This document shows positions 30,608-41,798 of a stretch of DNA of 64,000 nt, one piece after another. Under the pieces are notes generated by a model that had not been told where the DNA came from, did not search any database, and saw nothing but the letters and a program-made list of their open reading frames with translations. The stretch comes from Gracilibacillus massiliensis (lineage in GTDB: Bacteria > Bacillota > Bacilli > Bacillales > Amphibacillaceae), in contig NZ_CZRP01000011.1 of NCBI RefSeq assembly GCF_001458115.1, forward strand, positions 558,001-622,000, read 5' to 3'. Made by a program: the position numbers and the translations under genes. Each line of letters opens with the position of its first letter. Within the stretch, counting starts at the first letter, position 1.

Positions 30608-32142
30608 GCCAAAACAAATTAGCTGCACTTATCATCTTGGATGGTTATGCGATTCGAGATGAAGAAAAAGGAAATGCAGTCAAACAAGCAAACACTCCTA
30701 ACTTTGATCGCTATTGGGGCAAATACCCAACCAGTCAGCTAACTGCTTCAGGCGAAGCTGTGGGCTTACCTGATGGACAAATGGGGAACTCAGAAGTTGG
30801 TCACTTAAACATTGGTGCAGGACGAATTGTCTATCAAAGTTTAACCCGTGTCAACTTATCGATTAAAGAAGGCGACTTTTTTGAAAATAAAGTATTATTA
30901 GACGCAACTGATCATGCCAAAAATAATGATAAAGCACTACACATTTTCGGATTATTATCGGATGGTGGGGTACACAGTCATATTGAACATTTATATGCAG
31001 TACTCAAGTTAGCAGCAGATAAAGGTCTTAAAAAAGTGTATGTGCATGCCTTTTTAGATGGCCGTGATGTTGGTCAAAAATCAGCAAAAAAATATATTGA
31101 AGATGCCCAAGCCAAAATGGATGAATTTGGTGTTGGTGAATTTGCTACCATTTCTGGTCGATACTACTCGATGGATCGTGACAAACGTTGGGATCGTGTT
31201 AAAAAGTCGTACGATGCGATGGTAAACGGTGAAGGTCCAACCTATTCAGATCCTATTGAAGTAGTGGAGGATTCATACAAGAATGAAATCTATGACGAAT
31301 TCGTGCTTCCTTCCGTTATTACGGATGAGAATGGACAACCGAAAGCAACGATTCAAGATGAAGATTCTGTGATCTTTTATAACTTCCGACCAGACCGTGC
31401 TATTCAAATTTCTCGGACCTTCGCAAATGAAGATTTCCGTGATTTTGACAGAGGAGCTAAAGCACCGAAGGATATTCATTTTGTATGTCTTACTAACTTT
31501 AGTGAAACAGTCGATGGTTATGTTGCCTATGAACCAGTGAACCTGGACAATACAGTCGGTGAAGTTTTAGCACAAAACAATTTAAATCAATTACGTATTG
31601 CCGAAACCGAAAAATTCCCACACGTTACCTTCTTTATGAGTGGTGGCCGTGAGAAAGAGTTTCCGGGCGAAAAACGTATCTTAATCGATTCACCTAAAGT
31701 TGCAACATATGATTTGCAACCGGAAATGAGTGCTTATGAAGTAACAGACGCACTTTTAGAAGAATTAGATAAGGACGAGCAAAATGCGATTATTTTAAAT
31801 TTTGCAAATCCTGACATGGTAGGTCACTCTGGTATGTTAGAGCCGACGATCAAAGCAATTGAGACGGTTGACGAGTGCTTAGGTAAAATCGTTGACAAGA
31901 TCATTGAAAAAGGTGGAAATGCCATCATCACAGCTGACCATGGTAACTCTGATGAAGTGTTAACCGAAGAAGGTAAGCCGATGACTGCCCATACAACCAA
32001 TCCAGTTCCTGTTATCGTAACTAAGGATGGCGTGGAATTACGAGATGGTGGTATTTTAGCAGATCTTGCACCAACCCTATTAGATTTATTAGAAGTCAAC
32101 CAACCAAAAGAAATGACCGGCGCAAGCCTTATTAAAAAATAA
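30604..32142 (+). CDS. gpmI: 2,3-bisphosphoglycerate-independent phosphoglycerate mutase
   Basis: 512 residues of the alkaline-phosphatase-like Mn-dependent class. Catalytic Ser in [24 protein letters not shown], and the metal ligands in [10 protein letters not shown] and [10 protein letters not shown]. Overlaps tpiA by 4 bases. Confidence 0.98.
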   Translation: MSQNKLAALIILDGYAIRDEEKGNAVKQANTPNFDRYWGKYPTSQLTASGEAVGLPDGQMGNSEVGHLNIGAGRIVYQSLTRVNLSIKEGDFFENKVLLDATDHAKNNDKALHIFGLLSDGGVHSHIEHLYAVLKLAADKGLKKVYVHAFLDGRDVGQKSAKKYIEDAQAKMDEFGVGEFATISGRYYSMDRDKRWDRVKKSYDAMVNGEGPTYSDPIEVVEDSYKNEIYDEFVLPSVITDENGQPKATIQDEDSVIFYNFRPDRAIQISRTFANEDFRDFDRGAKAPKDIHFVCLTNFSETVDGYVAYEPVNLDNTVGEVLAQNNLNQLRIAETEKFPHVTFFMSGGREKEFPGEKRILIDSPKVATYDLQPEMSAYEVTDALLEELDKDEQNAIILNFANPDMVGHSGMLEPTIKAIETVDECLGKIVDKIIEKGGNAIITADHGNSDEVLTEEGKPMTAHTTNPVPVIVTKDGVELRDGGILADLAPTLLDLLEVNQPKEMTGASLIKK

Positions 32143-32164
32143 TGAATTAAAAGGAGAGTTTTAG

Positions 32165-33454
<1,290 letters not shown>

Positions 33455-33466
33455 GTTAGAGTGACT

Positions 33467-33507
33467 AAAGTCCAAAACGATTATTGATAATCCTTTTGGA
33501 CTTTTTT
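33467..33507 (+). terminator. Terminator after eno
   Basis: AAAGTCCAAAA / TTTTGGACTTT stem, then T run. Marks the end of the glycolytic operon. Confidence 0.9.
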
Positions 33508-33522
33508 ATTTGAAAAATATAA

Positions 33523-33581
33523 TTGACAAGGATTTATTTAATGTGTATTATTTTAGGTAGTGCAAATGATAATCTTTTTCA
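33523..33581 (+). promoter_or_regulatory. SigA promoter with Fur-like box for the iron uptake genes
   Basis: TTGACA (33523-33528), 17-bp spacer, TATTAT (33546-33551). Just downstream, TGATAATCTTTTTCA (33567-33581) matches a 7-1-7 Fur box: the left half is perfect and the right half matches 5 of 7. Transcription would start near 33558, giving a leader of about 400 nt that contains the tandem palindrome array. Confidence 0.75.
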
Positions 33582-33627
33582 ATTAGATGAGGTTTTATAT
33601 TCACCTCAGCGCTGAGAAAAAACACCC

Positions 33628-33914
33628 GTTTTGTCTGATAAATGAATATATCGCCCAAAACGCAAAGGGAGAAGCATCTGTTTTGTCCGATAAACGAATA
33701 TATCGCCCAAAACGGAAAGCAAAAGCACTCGTTTTGTCCGATAAACGGATATATCGCCCAAAATCGAAAGCAAAAGCACTCGTTTTGTCCGATAAACGTG
33801 TATATCGTCCAAAGCGCAAAGGAAAAGCACCCGTTTTGTCCGATAAACGGATATATCGCCCAAAACGCAAAGAAAAAAGCACCTGTTTTGTCCGATAAAC
33901 GGATTATATTTGCC
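33628..33914. repeat. Tandem array of palindromic 51-52-bp units
   Basis: Units start at 33628, 33680, 33731, 33782, 33833 and 33885 (the last is partial). Each has GTTTTGTCCGATAAACG, then ATATATCGCCCAAAACG and an A/G-rich linker. CGTTTTG pairs with CAAAACG and CGATA with TATCG, so each unit can fold into a hairpin. Long ORFs appear in several frames only because the period is near a multiple of three. The array lies in the leader of the iron-uptake mRNA, between the Fur box and the first gene. Confidence 0.85.
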
Positions 33915-33956
33915 ACCACACAAAAAAATACATAATGTAAGAGAGGGGACATATTT

Positions 33957-34991
33957 ATGAAAAAGTTATTTTTTATCGCATTTATCATGTTTATTAGTGT
34001 TGTTTTAGTTGCCTGTGGAGAGGGTAATACTGAATCTGATCAGGACGACCAACAAGGGCAAGAGGAAAATCAAGAACAAGAGCAGGCTAATGAGTCAGAG
34101 ACAAGTGAAGAAACATCTATCACTGTTACAGATGTTTATGGAGAGCAGACCTTTGATGAAGTGCCTGAGCGAATCGTTGTGTTAGAATGGGTATATGCCG
34201 AAAATTTGCTAGCACTTGATATACAACCTGTTGGTATGGCAGATATTGAAGGTTATCATGATTGGGTAAACATCGAACCAGAAATTGGTGATGATGTAGA
34301 GGATGTTGGAACGAGACAAGAACCAAATTTAGAAGCGATTCAAGCGCTCGAACCGGATGTGATTATCACCGCGAATTCCCGACATGAAGCGATCATGGAT
34401 AGCTTAAAAGAAATCGCACCAACACTTGCTTACAATTCCTACCCGGAAGAGGGAGAAGGAACACAGTATGAAGAGATGGAATCAACCTTTAAAGAGATGG
34501 CTAAATTGGTACAAAAAGAAGAGCAAGCAAATCAACTTTTAGCTGATTTAGATCAAACATATAGCGATATTGAGACAGAAATTTCTGAAGCAGGTGTTGA
34601 TAACACAGACTTTGTTTTGGCACAAGCATTCAGCTCTGACAATTCTCCAGTGATTCGCTTATTTAAAGATAACGCAATGGCTACTGAAATCATGACAAAG
34701 ATTGGTTTAGAAAATGCTTATCAATCAGATGGTTTCCAACTTTACGGATTTGACGAAACTAGTGTAGAATCATTACAGACAGCACAAGATGCACATTTTT
34801 TCTATATTGTGCAAGAAGATGATAATATTTTCACCAATCAATTGGCAGGAAATCCTGCATGGGAAGAATTAGCTTTTGTCAAAGAAGAGAGAACGCACCA
34901 ATTACCTGGTGATACATGGACATTTGGTGGACCACTGTCTGCTGAAGTTTTTGCAAACCAAATTAAAGAAGCATTAACACAAGAGAAGTGA
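33957..34991 (+). CDS. Iron-siderophore ABC transporter substrate-binding lipoprotein
   Basis: 344 residues. Signal peptide with lipobox LVAC (C20), a Q/E/D-rich linker (about residues 25-55), and a FecB/FhuD-like class III binding protein (ERIVVLEWVYAENLLALDIQPVGMAD; LEAIQALEPDVIITA). RBS GAGAGGGGAC; ATG 33957. The Fur-type promoter and the FecCD-type permease next to it support iron-siderophore uptake, probably iron(III)-citrate or hydroxamate; the exact ligand is not visible. Confidence 0.9.
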   Translation: MKKLFFIAFIMFISVVLVACGEGNTESDQDDQQGQEENQEQEQANESETSEETSITVTDVYGEQTFDEVPERIVVLEWVYAENLLALDIQPVGMADIEGYHDWVNIEPEIGDDVEDVGTRQEPNLEAIQALEPDVIITANSRHEAIMDSLKEIAPTLAYNSYPEEGEGTQYEEMESTFKEMAKLVQKEEQANQLLADLDQTYSDIETEISEAGVDNTDFVLAQAFSSDNSPVIRLFKDNAMATEIMTKIGLENAYQSDGFQLYGFDETSVESLQTAQDAHFFYIVQEDDNIFTNQLAGNPAWEELAFVKEERTHQLPGDTWTFGGPLSAEVFANQIKEALTQEK

Positions 34992-34995
34992 TTTT

Positions 34996-37035
34996 ATGGT
35001 AACAAAAAACAAAACATATATGGGAAGAACGGTTCTGACCTTTGGGGGCGGAACCGTCCTTTTGCTTTTATTAGTTTTTATACATATGAACCAAGGGAGC
35101 GTATCAATCGCTCCTAAAACTATACTTGAAGCGATATTTGCTCCAAAAGATATATTAGAACACCACACTGTAAGGTATTTACGAATGCCTCGTGCTGTTA
35201 TAGGTATTTTAGCTGGTGGAGCACTGGCAGTTTCTGGTGCATTATTACAAACAATTACGAAAAATCCACTCGCTTCTGCCAGTACTCTTGGTATTCACTC
35301 CGGGTCTTATTTTGCTGTTGTATTTGCCAGTGTATTTATATCCGCAACAAGTGGATGGAGTGGTTTATTGATTGCATTTGTTGGTGGGATTTTGACTGCT
35401 GTCTTAGTTTATACATTAGCGGGCGTAGCGAACGCGAGCCCAGTCAAAATGGTGCTGGCAGGAATGGTTGTTACTATGATGTTTTCGGCATTTACGTCGA
35501 TGTTACAGATTTTCTTTGAGAATGAAACTGCCGGTTTATTTTTATGGGGATCAGGTACATTAGTTCAAAATAATTGGGATGGCGTTCAATTTACATATCC
35601 TTTTATTATCGTAGGGGTGATTGGTTCGCTGTTGATTGCAAGATCACTTGATTTATTCCAATTAGGCGAAGAGGTGGCTACTGGTCTAGGACAAAATGTA
35701 GAGCGAACAAGAATGATAACGATCACGTTAGCTGTCTTTCTAACCGCCGTTACTGTCAGTGTAGTAGGACCAATTGGATTTGTAGGAATCATCGCACCTC
35801 ATCTAATTAAACTCCTTGGCTTTCAAAAACACTATATGGTTATTTTAGGTTCCTTTTTGTGGGGGGCAATTGTTTTAGTAGGAGCAGATGTACTTGCACG
35901 AATTTTAGATCCAACGTTCTCTGAGTTACCGGTTGGTGCGATTACAGCATTTATTGGTGCGCCATGGTTAATCTTTTTGATTATGAAAAAACAAAACAAA
36001 AATTATAGCAGTAAAGATACAGGTATATTAGCAGGTCAGATAAAGTCTAGCAAGTTTCAAAAATTGGTCGTCCCTACACTGATATTGATAGCTTTGTTGA
36101 CACTTTTTATTGGGATATCGACAGGAAACAATGGTATTCAATTAGTCCAAACGTTTCAAGCAATATTTTTGAATAATGATACTTTTATTCAGAATATGGC
36201 ATTGGATTTGCGTTTGCCTCGATTACTCGTAGCAGCTGGAAGTGGTATTTTACTTGCGATCAGTGGTTACATTTTCCAAGGTGTTTTACGAAATCCTTTA
36301 GCAGATCCATCGGTTATCGGGATCACTTCCGGTGCAGGTGTTGGTGCATTAATCTTCCTTTATATCGGATCGATTTCAGCAGTATGGGTGCCGTTGGGGG
36401 CATTTACTGGTGCAATTATAGCCTTCTTAATCGTTATGGTGTTAGCTTATCGGGCAGACTTTCAACCAGCGTTATTAGCATTATTAGGGATAGGTGTATC
36501 TGCTTTTGGTTCAGCGATCATTCAAATCATTGTAGTACGTTCCGATATGGCGGTTGCTTCTGCATTAACATGGCTCTCAGGGACAACCTATGCTAAAAGT
36601 TGGACAGAATTATTATATTATCTTGTCGGACCTCTGATTATATTGGTGCCAATCGTCTTTTTAGTTAGTGATCGGATTCATACACTTGCACTAGGAGATG
36701 ACACAGCAAAAGGCTTAGGTTTACCTGTGTTAAAAACTCGGTTCTATTTAGCTTTGTTGGCATCGATAGTAGCTGCAGCAAGTGTCGCAACTGTTGGAAC
36801 GATTGGGTTTGTCGGGCTAATAGCTCCACATGTTGCCCGTATGCTCTTAGGCCCAACACATAAACAATTATTTATGACATCTGCGTTATTAGGTGGCGTA
36901 TTTCTGATGATAGCGGATGTTCTTAGCCGTACACTGCTGGTACCTAAGGAAATTCCTTCAGGTATTATTATCGCTATAATAGGTGCGCCATACTTTTTAT
37001 GGCTAATGAATCGGTCAAATAAGTGGAAAATGTAA
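34996..37035 (+). CDS. Fused double FecCD-type iron-siderophore permease
   Basis: 679 residues containing two complete BtuC/FecCD permease units in one chain: unit 1 about residues 1-335 (ALAVSGALLQTITKNPLASASTLGI; GPIGFVGIIAPHL) and unit 2 about 350-679 (LLAISGYIFQGVLRNPLADPSVIGI; GTIGFVGLIAPHVARMLLG). About 20 membrane helices. The fusion recalls FhuB; in B. subtilis the two halves are usually separate genes. It starts 4 nt after the lipoprotein gene. No ATPase gene follows, so a shared ATPase elsewhere (YusV type) is likely. Confidence 0.92.
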   Translation: MVTKNKTYMGRTVLTFGGGTVLLLLLVFIHMNQGSVSIAPKTILEAIFAPKDILEHHTVRYLRMPRAVIGILAGGALAVSGALLQTITKNPLASASTLGIHSGSYFAVVFASVFISATSGWSGLLIAFVGGILTAVLVYTLAGVANASPVKMVLAGMVVTMMFSAFTSMLQIFFENETAGLFLWGSGTLVQNNWDGVQFTYPFIIVGVIGSLLIARSLDLFQLGEEVATGLGQNVERTRMITITLAVFLTAVTVSVVGPIGFVGIIAPHLIKLLGFQKHYMVILGSFLWGAIVLVGADVLARILDPTFSELPVGAITAFIGAPWLIFLIMKKQNKNYSSKDTGILAGQIKSSKFQKLVVPTLILIALLTLFIGISTGNNGIQLVQTFQAIFLNNDTFIQNMALDLRLPRLLVAAGSGILLAISGYIFQGVLRNPLADPSVIGITSGAGVGALIFLYIGSISAVWVPLGAFTGAIIAFLIVMVLAYRADFQPALLALLGIGVSAFGSAIIQIIVVRSDMAVASALTWLSGTTYAKSWTELLYYLVGPLIILVPIVFLVSDRIHTLALGDDTAKGLGLPVLKTRFYLALLASIVAAASVATVGTIGFVGLIAPHVARMLLGPTHKQLFMTSALLGGVFLMIADVLSRTLLVPKEIPSGIIIAIIGAPYFLWLMNRSNKWKM

Positions 37036-37040
37036 CAAGA

Positions 37041-37073
37041 GGATTATCTATCTAAAAAGATGGATAATCCTTT
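37041..37073 (+). terminator. Terminator after the permease
   Basis: GGATTATCTATC / GATGGATAATCC stem with TAAAAA loop, then TTTG. Ends the iron-uptake operon. Confidence 0.8.
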
Positions 37074-37107
37074 GTTAATATATGGTATAATGTAATTATC
37101 AAATTAA

Positions 37108-37746
37108 ATGGAAGTGGTAACAATTACAAAAACAATTATTTTTGATTTCGATGGCACAATGGTTGATTCTAAAAAAGCATTAATTGCGGGATGGAATAAG
37201 CTAGCAAGAAAAGCAAATTACAGAGAAATGAAATTAAGTGATATTGAAGCCTTTAGACAATTATCTCTAAAGGCAAAAAGCGAATTTTTAAGGTGTCCAT
37301 TAATTAAAATACCATTTCTAATGCCAAAATTTTATTCTGTATACCGAGACTCTATTGATGAAGTCGAAATCATAAATGGCATAAAAGAACTGATGGATAG
37401 TTTAAAAGGCAGAGGGTATGAGATTGGAATAATCTCTACGAATTCAAAAGAAAATATTTCAATCATTTTAAAACGCTATAACATATCAAGTGTTAGTAAG
37501 ATTTACAGCTCAACCAGTGTTTTTGGAAAAGATAAATTATTAAGGAAATTTGTGAGAGAACAACGCATACCTTTTTCTCAAGTAACCTATATTGGGGATG
37601 AAGAACGGGATATAATTGCTTGTAAAAAAGTGAATGTCCGTATGATCTGGGTTGATTGGGGATATGATTCACAAGAAGTAATAGAAAAACATAGTCCGGA
37701 TTATATGGTGCATACACCAGAAGAAATTCTATCGATCATAGGTTGA
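37108..37746 (+). CDS. HAD-family hydrolase, phosphoglycolate-phosphatase-like
   Basis: 212 residues. HAD motif I DFDGTMVDSKKA, motif II ISTNSKEN, motif III lysine near FGKDKLLRKF and motif IV YIGDEERDIIACKKV; helical cap domain between I and II. ATG 37108 is used, though GTG 37114 is possible because the RBS is poor. TATAAT-like sequence GGTATAATG lies at 37084-37092. Substrate unknown; single-gene unit between two terminators. Confidence 0.8.
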   Translation: MEVVTITKTIIFDFDGTMVDSKKALIAGWNKLARKANYREMKLSDIEAFRQLSLKAKSEFLRCPLIKIPFLMPKFYSVYRDSIDEVEIINGIKELMDSLKGRGYEIGIISTNSKENISIILKRYNISSVSKIYSSTSVFGKDKLLRKFVREQRIPFSQVTYIGDEERDIIACKKVNVRMIWVDWGYDSQEVIEKHSPDYMVHTPEEILSIIG

Positions 37747-37755
37747 AAATTATAA

Positions 37756-37789
37756 AATCCCCTCTGAAAAATCATTCAAGAGGGGATTA
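37756..37789. terminator. Bidirectional terminator between HAD gene and ptsI
   Basis: AATCCCCTCT / AGAGGGGATT stem between convergent genes, with flanking A and T residues. Confidence 0.85.
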
Positions 37790-37796
37790 ATTATAA

Positions 37797-39512
37797 CTAT
37801 TGTTTAGTTTTCTCACGTATAAAAGTTTCTACGTCGTCAGCTGTATTCATGCTAAGAAGTTGCTCTTTATACGAAGCTAATTCCTCTTTCGATAAGTCTT
37901 TGATTTGCGTACGAGCTGGTAGAATAGAAGTTGCACTCATACTAAATTCATCAAGACCTAACGCAAGTAAAATTGGAATCGCAATCGAATCGCCAGCCAT
38001 CTCTCCACACATACCTGCCCATTTACCTTCAGCATGCGCTGCCTCGATCACATTATTGACAAGGTTTAGGATAGCAGGGTGGTACGGTTGATACAAGTAG
38101 CTAACACGTTCGTTCATACGGTCAGCAGCCAATGTATATTGGATTAAATCGTTAGTTCCAATGCTGAAAAAGTCAACTTCTTTCGCAAATTGACGAGCAA
38201 TTACTGCGGTAGAAGGAATTTCCACCATAATTCCGATTTCGATTGAATCAGATACTTCTGTACCCTCGTTTGTCAGTTTATCTTTTTCCTCTAAAAGGAT
38301 TGCTTTTGCTTGACGGAACTCGTCTAATGTCGCAATCATAGGGAACATGATTTTTAAATTTCCATATGTACTTGCACGAAGTAGTGCACGTAATTGTGTA
38401 CGGAAAATATCATCACGTTCTAAACATAAACGAATGGCACGGAAACCGAGGAAAGGATTCATCTCTTCAGGTAATTCAAGGTATGGCAACTCTTTATCGC
38501 CACCAATATCAAGCGTACGAACGACAACAGGTTTTTCACCCATTTGTTCCAATACAGATTTATAAGCATCAAATTGCTCATCTTCTGTTGGCAGTTCGTT
38601 TTTACCCATATAAAGAAATTCTGTTCGATATAAGCCGACACCTTCGCTGCCATTGTTTAAAACACCTTCGACATCATTTGGTGTACCGATGTTGGCTACA
38701 AGCTCTACATGGTGACCATCTTTTGAAACAGATGGTTCGTCTTTCAATTTCGCCCATTCCTGTTTTTGTTGTTCGAAGTCTTCTTGTTTTTGTTGATAGG
38801 ATTTCACTTGTTCCTCAGATGGATTAATAATAACTTTACCATCGATGCCATCAACAATTAAGATATCTCCTTGTTTCACTTGTTCGGTTACATCTTTTGT
38901 ACCGACAACTGCAGGAATTTCTAAGGAACGTGCCATAATAGCTGAATGCGATGTACGGCCACCAATATTTGTTGTGAACCCTTGTACAAATTGTTTATTC
39001 AATTGTGCCGTATCAGATGGTGTTAAGTCCTCAGCAATCACAACGACTTGCTCATCTATTAAAGCAGGATTCGGGAATGAAACCTCTAATAAATGTGCCA
39101 TAACACGTTTGGTTACATCTTTAATATCTGCTGCACGTTCTCTCATGTACTCATTTTCCATGTTTTCGAACATTTGAATAAACATTTGTGCTGTTTCATC
39201 TAATGCGAATTCAGCATTGACATTATCTGACTTGATCTTGTCTTCAATAGGATTAATTAATTCAGGGTCACTTAGAACTAATAAGTGAGCTGAAAAAATT
39301 TCTGCATGCTCGTCACCTAAAGAGGTGCGAGCATGCTCTTTGATTTTTTCCAATTCAGCTTTGGAAATATCTAATGCTTTTGTTAAGCGGTCTACTTCAC
39401 TGTTCGTATCTTCTACTTTCTTTTTTTCAAAAGAAAGGTCGGGAATTGCTAATTTATAAGCTTTCGCTATAGCTATCCCGTTTGATGCTGCTATTCCTGT
39501 TAATTGACTCAT
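37797..39512 (-). CDS. ptsI: Phosphoenolpyruvate-protein phosphotransferase (PTS Enzyme I)
   Basis: 571 residues. Takes phosphate from PEP and passes it to HPr. Active-site His in [24 protein letters not shown]-binding signature [19 protein letters not shown] and the catalytic Cys in [10 protein letters not shown]. It starts 7 nt after the ptsH stop, so the two are coupled. Confidence 0.98.
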   Translation of the reverse strand: MSQLTGIAASNGIAIAKAYKLAIPDLSFEKKKVEDTNSEVDRLTKALDISKAELEKIKEHARTSLGDEHAEIFSAHLLVLSDPELINPIEDKIKSDNVNAEFALDETAQMFIQMFENMENEYMRERAADIKDVTKRVMAHLLEVSFPNPALIDEQVVVIAEDLTPSDTAQLNKQFVQGFTTNIGGRTSHSAIMARSLEIPAVVGTKDVTEQVKQGDILIVDGIDGKVIINPSEEQVKSYQQKQEDFEQQKQEWAKLKDEPSVSKDGHHVELVANIGTPNDVEGVLNNGSEGVGLYRTEFLYMGKNELPTEDEQFDAYKSVLEQMGEKPVVVRTLDIGGDKELPYLELPEEMNPFLGFRAIRLCLERDDIFRTQLRALLRASTYGNLKIMFPMIATLDEFRQAKAILLEEKDKLTNEGTEVSDSIEIGIMVEIPSTAVIARQFAKEVDFFSIGTNDLIQYTLAADRMNERVSYLYQPYHPAILNLVNNVIEAAHAEGKWAGMCGEMAGDSIAIPILLALGLDEFSMSATSILPARTQIKDLSKEELASYKEQLLSMNTADDVETFIREKTKQ

Positions 39513-39519
39513 TTAAGTA

Positions 39520-39789
39520 TTACTCTCCTAGACCTTCTGATTTAATAACTTCTACCACTGCATCTAGTGCTTCTTGCTCGTCTGATCCGTCTGCAACGAT
39601 TTTAATTTCTGCACCTTGTGGGATACCTAGAGACATAACACCCATAATTGATTTAAGGTTAATTGACTTACCGTTATATTCTAAGTTCATATCTGATGCG
39701 AAACTACCTGCTTTATTTACTAGTACTGTTGCTGGACGTGCGTGAACCCCTGTCTCGTCTGTGATTGTTACTGTTTTTTCTACTGCCAT
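39520..39789 (-). CDS. ptsH: PTS phosphocarrier HPr
   Basis: 89 residues, one more than B. subtilis HPr. The catalytic His (H16 here, His15 elsewhere) is in [10 protein letters not shown], and the regulatory Ser (S47 here, Ser46 elsewhere) is in [10 protein letters not shown], the HPrK target. RBS AGGAGG about 10 nt upstream. It works with HPrK (1.8 kb) and Crh (11.5 kb) in catabolite repression. Confidence 0.98.
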   Translation of the reverse strand: MAVEKTVTITDETGVHARPATVLVNKAGSFASDMNLEYNGKSINLKSIMGVMSLGIPQGAEIKIVADGSDEQEALDAVVEVIKSEGLGE

Positions 39790-39837
39790 AATAAAAAACC
39801 TCCTAAATAATATGATTTTAGATAATACTACAACTTA

Positions 39838-39867
39838 ATTTTACTCTTTTTATGGGTCATATTTCAA
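39838..39867 (-). promoter_or_regulatory. Possible SigA promoter of ptsHI
   Basis: On the minus strand TTGAAA (39867-39862), 18-bp spacer, TAAAAT (39843-39838), 48 bp before the ptsH start. By-eye match only. Confidence 0.4.
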
Positions 39868-39900
39868 GGGAAATCATGTGTAGCATGGTAATTATACGTA

Positions 39901-40839
39901 TTAAGTGCTATTCTTACAAGCAATTTGCCTATCTAACCATTTAATAATATCTTGATAAGCTACTGTTTTATTCGTTTCATTTAATAATTCATGTCTACTA
40001 TGATTGTATAAGTGCCATTCAATAGACTGTAATCCAAGCAATTGATAAAAGGCAACAGTCTTTTCCACCCCTTTGCCATAATGACCAACAGGGTCTTCTT
40101 TACCACTTAGTAATAATAAAGGAAGATCCTTTGGTATTTTATTCGCGGATGCTTTTGACTGAATGTTTTCTATGCCATTGTAAAAATCATAAAAAAATTG
40201 AATGCTTGGTACAAAACCACATAAAGGATCATTTTGATATTTTTTGATTTCTTGTGGGTTGGAAGATAACCAATCTAATGACGTTTTACGATCCGTTTTT
40301 TTGTTATAGCCAAAAAAGGTAATGTTATTCATAAAGGGTGAAGGTGATGATTTTTCTTTCTTTATACCAATTGTTTTTGCTAACAGCTTTCCTATTTTAA
40401 GTAAAGCTGAAGGTTGAAAGCCCGTACCAACTAAAATCACGCCATTAAGATATTCTGGTTTTTGCATGATATAGCGCCGACTAATAAAAGATCCCATACT
40501 ATGTCCAATGAGGAAAATAGGGATTGATGGATGCTTTTTCTTAATATGTTCTGTTAGTTCAATACAGTCTTGAACCACTCTCTCAAATCCATTGCTTTCC
40601 CCAAAAAAACCTAAACTGTCAGCTCTTTGACCAGTCCTTCCATGCCCTCTATGATCATGGCCGTATACAATAAAGCCTTGTTCTGCCAAATATGTAGCAA
40701 ATTCGTTATACCTCTCAATATGTTCAACCATACCATGAGCAATTTGCACAACTGCCTTTGGTTCAACCGATCTTTTCCAACACCTCACAAAAAGTTCATG
40801 CTGATCATTAGTATGATACCAAAAAGACTCCTCATTCAT
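39901..40839 (-). CDS. Alpha/beta hydrolase, monoacylglycerol lipase-like
   Basis: 312 residues of the Hydrolase_4 family. Oxyanion region VQIAHGMVEHIERYNEFA, nucleophile Ser in LIGHSMGSFISRR, the acid in LSGKEDPVGHYGKG and catalytic His in NHSRHELLNE. HDHRGHGRT is typical of lysophospholipase/monoglyceride lipases. No signal peptide, so it is probably cytoplasmic. Lone gene; substrate inferred only from family. Confidence 0.85.
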   Translation of the reverse strand: MNEESFWYHTNDQHELFVRCWKRSVEPKAVVQIAHGMVEHIERYNEFATYLAEQGFIVYGHDHRGHGRTGQRADSLGFFGESNGFERVVQDCIELTEHIKKKHPSIPIFLIGHSMGSFISRRYIMQKPEYLNGVILVGTGFQPSALLKIGKLLAKTIGIKKEKSSPSPFMNNITFFGYNKKTDRKTSLDWLSSNPQEIKKYQNDPLCGFVPSIQFFYDFYNGIENIQSKASANKIPKDLPLLLLSGKEDPVGHYGKGVEKTVAFYQLLGLQSIEWHLYNHSRHELLNETNKTVAYQDIIKWLDRQIACKNST

Positions 40840-40862
40840 GTACTTAACCCCCTTGTAGAAAC

Positions 40863-41113
40863 AAACTGCGAATTATTGATTCTTTTGTAAGTTCGTTTAA
40901 CGTGGATAAGTTACTTCTGATCTTCTTCACGGGAAAAGTGCTGCTGTAGACGGGAATTATACTGCTCTTCACGGGAATTGTCGTTTATTCCCGTGAAGAA
41001 GCAAACAATTCCCGTCTACAGAAAGGTATTTCCCGTGAAGAAATTTACAATTCCCGTTAACTGCACATGAATTCCCGTGAAGAGACTTTACAATTCTTAC
41101 TTCGCAGCAGTTT
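40863..41113. repeat. Palindromic dispersed repeat P1, copy 2 (inverted relative to copy 1)
   Basis: Reverse complement of the 4906-5173 element with only scattered differences: the same order of CTTCACGGGAA, GTTAACGGGAATTG and GTAGACGGGAATT units around a central symmetry point near 40985. Ends AAACTGCGAA (40863-40872) and TTCGCAGCAGTTT (41101-41113). It fills most of the gap between the hydrolase gene and secG. Confidence 0.8.
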
Positions 41114-41251
41114 AATATTAATATGCCTTTGCTCTACTTAAATATATCATACCATGATAAAGGTGGTAGATTTAGAAAAACTTCTTGCTATTTATGATAC
41201 TTTTTGCTACATTGTTAATATGTATTTGTACGTCTAAGGGGGGTTTGCAAC

Positions 41252-41482
41252 ATGTTAACCGTTGCAATGACTTTATTAATTATTGATGCCATCGTTTTAA
41301 TTGTATTTGTATTATTACAATCAGGAAAAAGCGCAGGTCTATCTGGAGCAATTTCAGGTGGAGCAGAACAATTATTCGGTAAACAAAAAGCAAAAGGTGT
41401 CGATGCTGTATTGCATCGTGGAACGATCGTAACCGGAGTGTTACTGTTTGTTCTTACATTTGCTATTGCGTATTTATTATAA
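41252..41482 (+). CDS. secG: Protein translocase subunit SecG
   Basis: 76 residues with two membrane helices ([20 protein letters not shown] and the C-terminal [17 protein letters not shown]) joined by a loop [21 protein letters not shown], the SecG signature. Accessory subunit of SecYEG. RBS AAGGGGGG. Its place before est-rnr-smpB matches B. subtilis. Confidence 0.95.
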   Translation: MLTVAMTLLIIDAIVLIVFVLLQSGKSAGLSGAISGGAEQLFGKQKAKGVDAVLHRGTIVTGVLLFVLTFAIAYLL

Positions 41483-41518
41483 TCCAGAAATAGGACAATA
41501 TAATAGCATCAATTAAAA

Positions 41519-41549
41519 CATCCTCAGCTCTCATGCAGAGGATGTTTTT
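41519..41549 (+). terminator. Terminator after secG
   Basis: CATCCTC / GAGGATG stem followed by TTTTT. Confidence 0.8.
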
Positions 41550-41582
41550 CTTTAAAAGGCAAGAAAGTATGAAAATTCGCAG

Positions 41583-41734
41583 ATGTCTAGCTCCGAGCAC
41601 CCAGAAACTAGGCGACTTCACGAAATCGCCCTACGATAAGTCATCATCGGTTCGCAAGCTCACCGTGATTCCTTTATCTCAGTCGATTCGCTCCAGTCGC
41701 TACGTTTCTATTCGGGCGCTCTGCGCTTTTCTTA
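41583..41734. repeat. Dispersed 150-bp repeat B1, copy 2
   Basis: Same sequence and orientation as 15898-16048, starting ATGTCTAGCTCCGAGC and ending GCGCTTTTCTTA. It is inserted between the secG terminator and the esterase gene. No coding content. Confidence 0.8.
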
Positions 41735-41798
41735 GTAAAGAATATAAATATGTAGTAAACTTAGAAATATTTACTAGGTAGGAAGGAGTTAGCCAACC

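Noticed and set aside
33628-33914. Tandem repeats taken as a CRISPR array
   Set aside because: The whole 51-52-bp unit is repeated; there are no unique spacers and no cas genes.
33587-33988. Overlapping ORFs in several frames and both strands across the tandem array
   Set aside because: They arise from a repeat period near a multiple of three and are highly repetitive; none has a good RBS.
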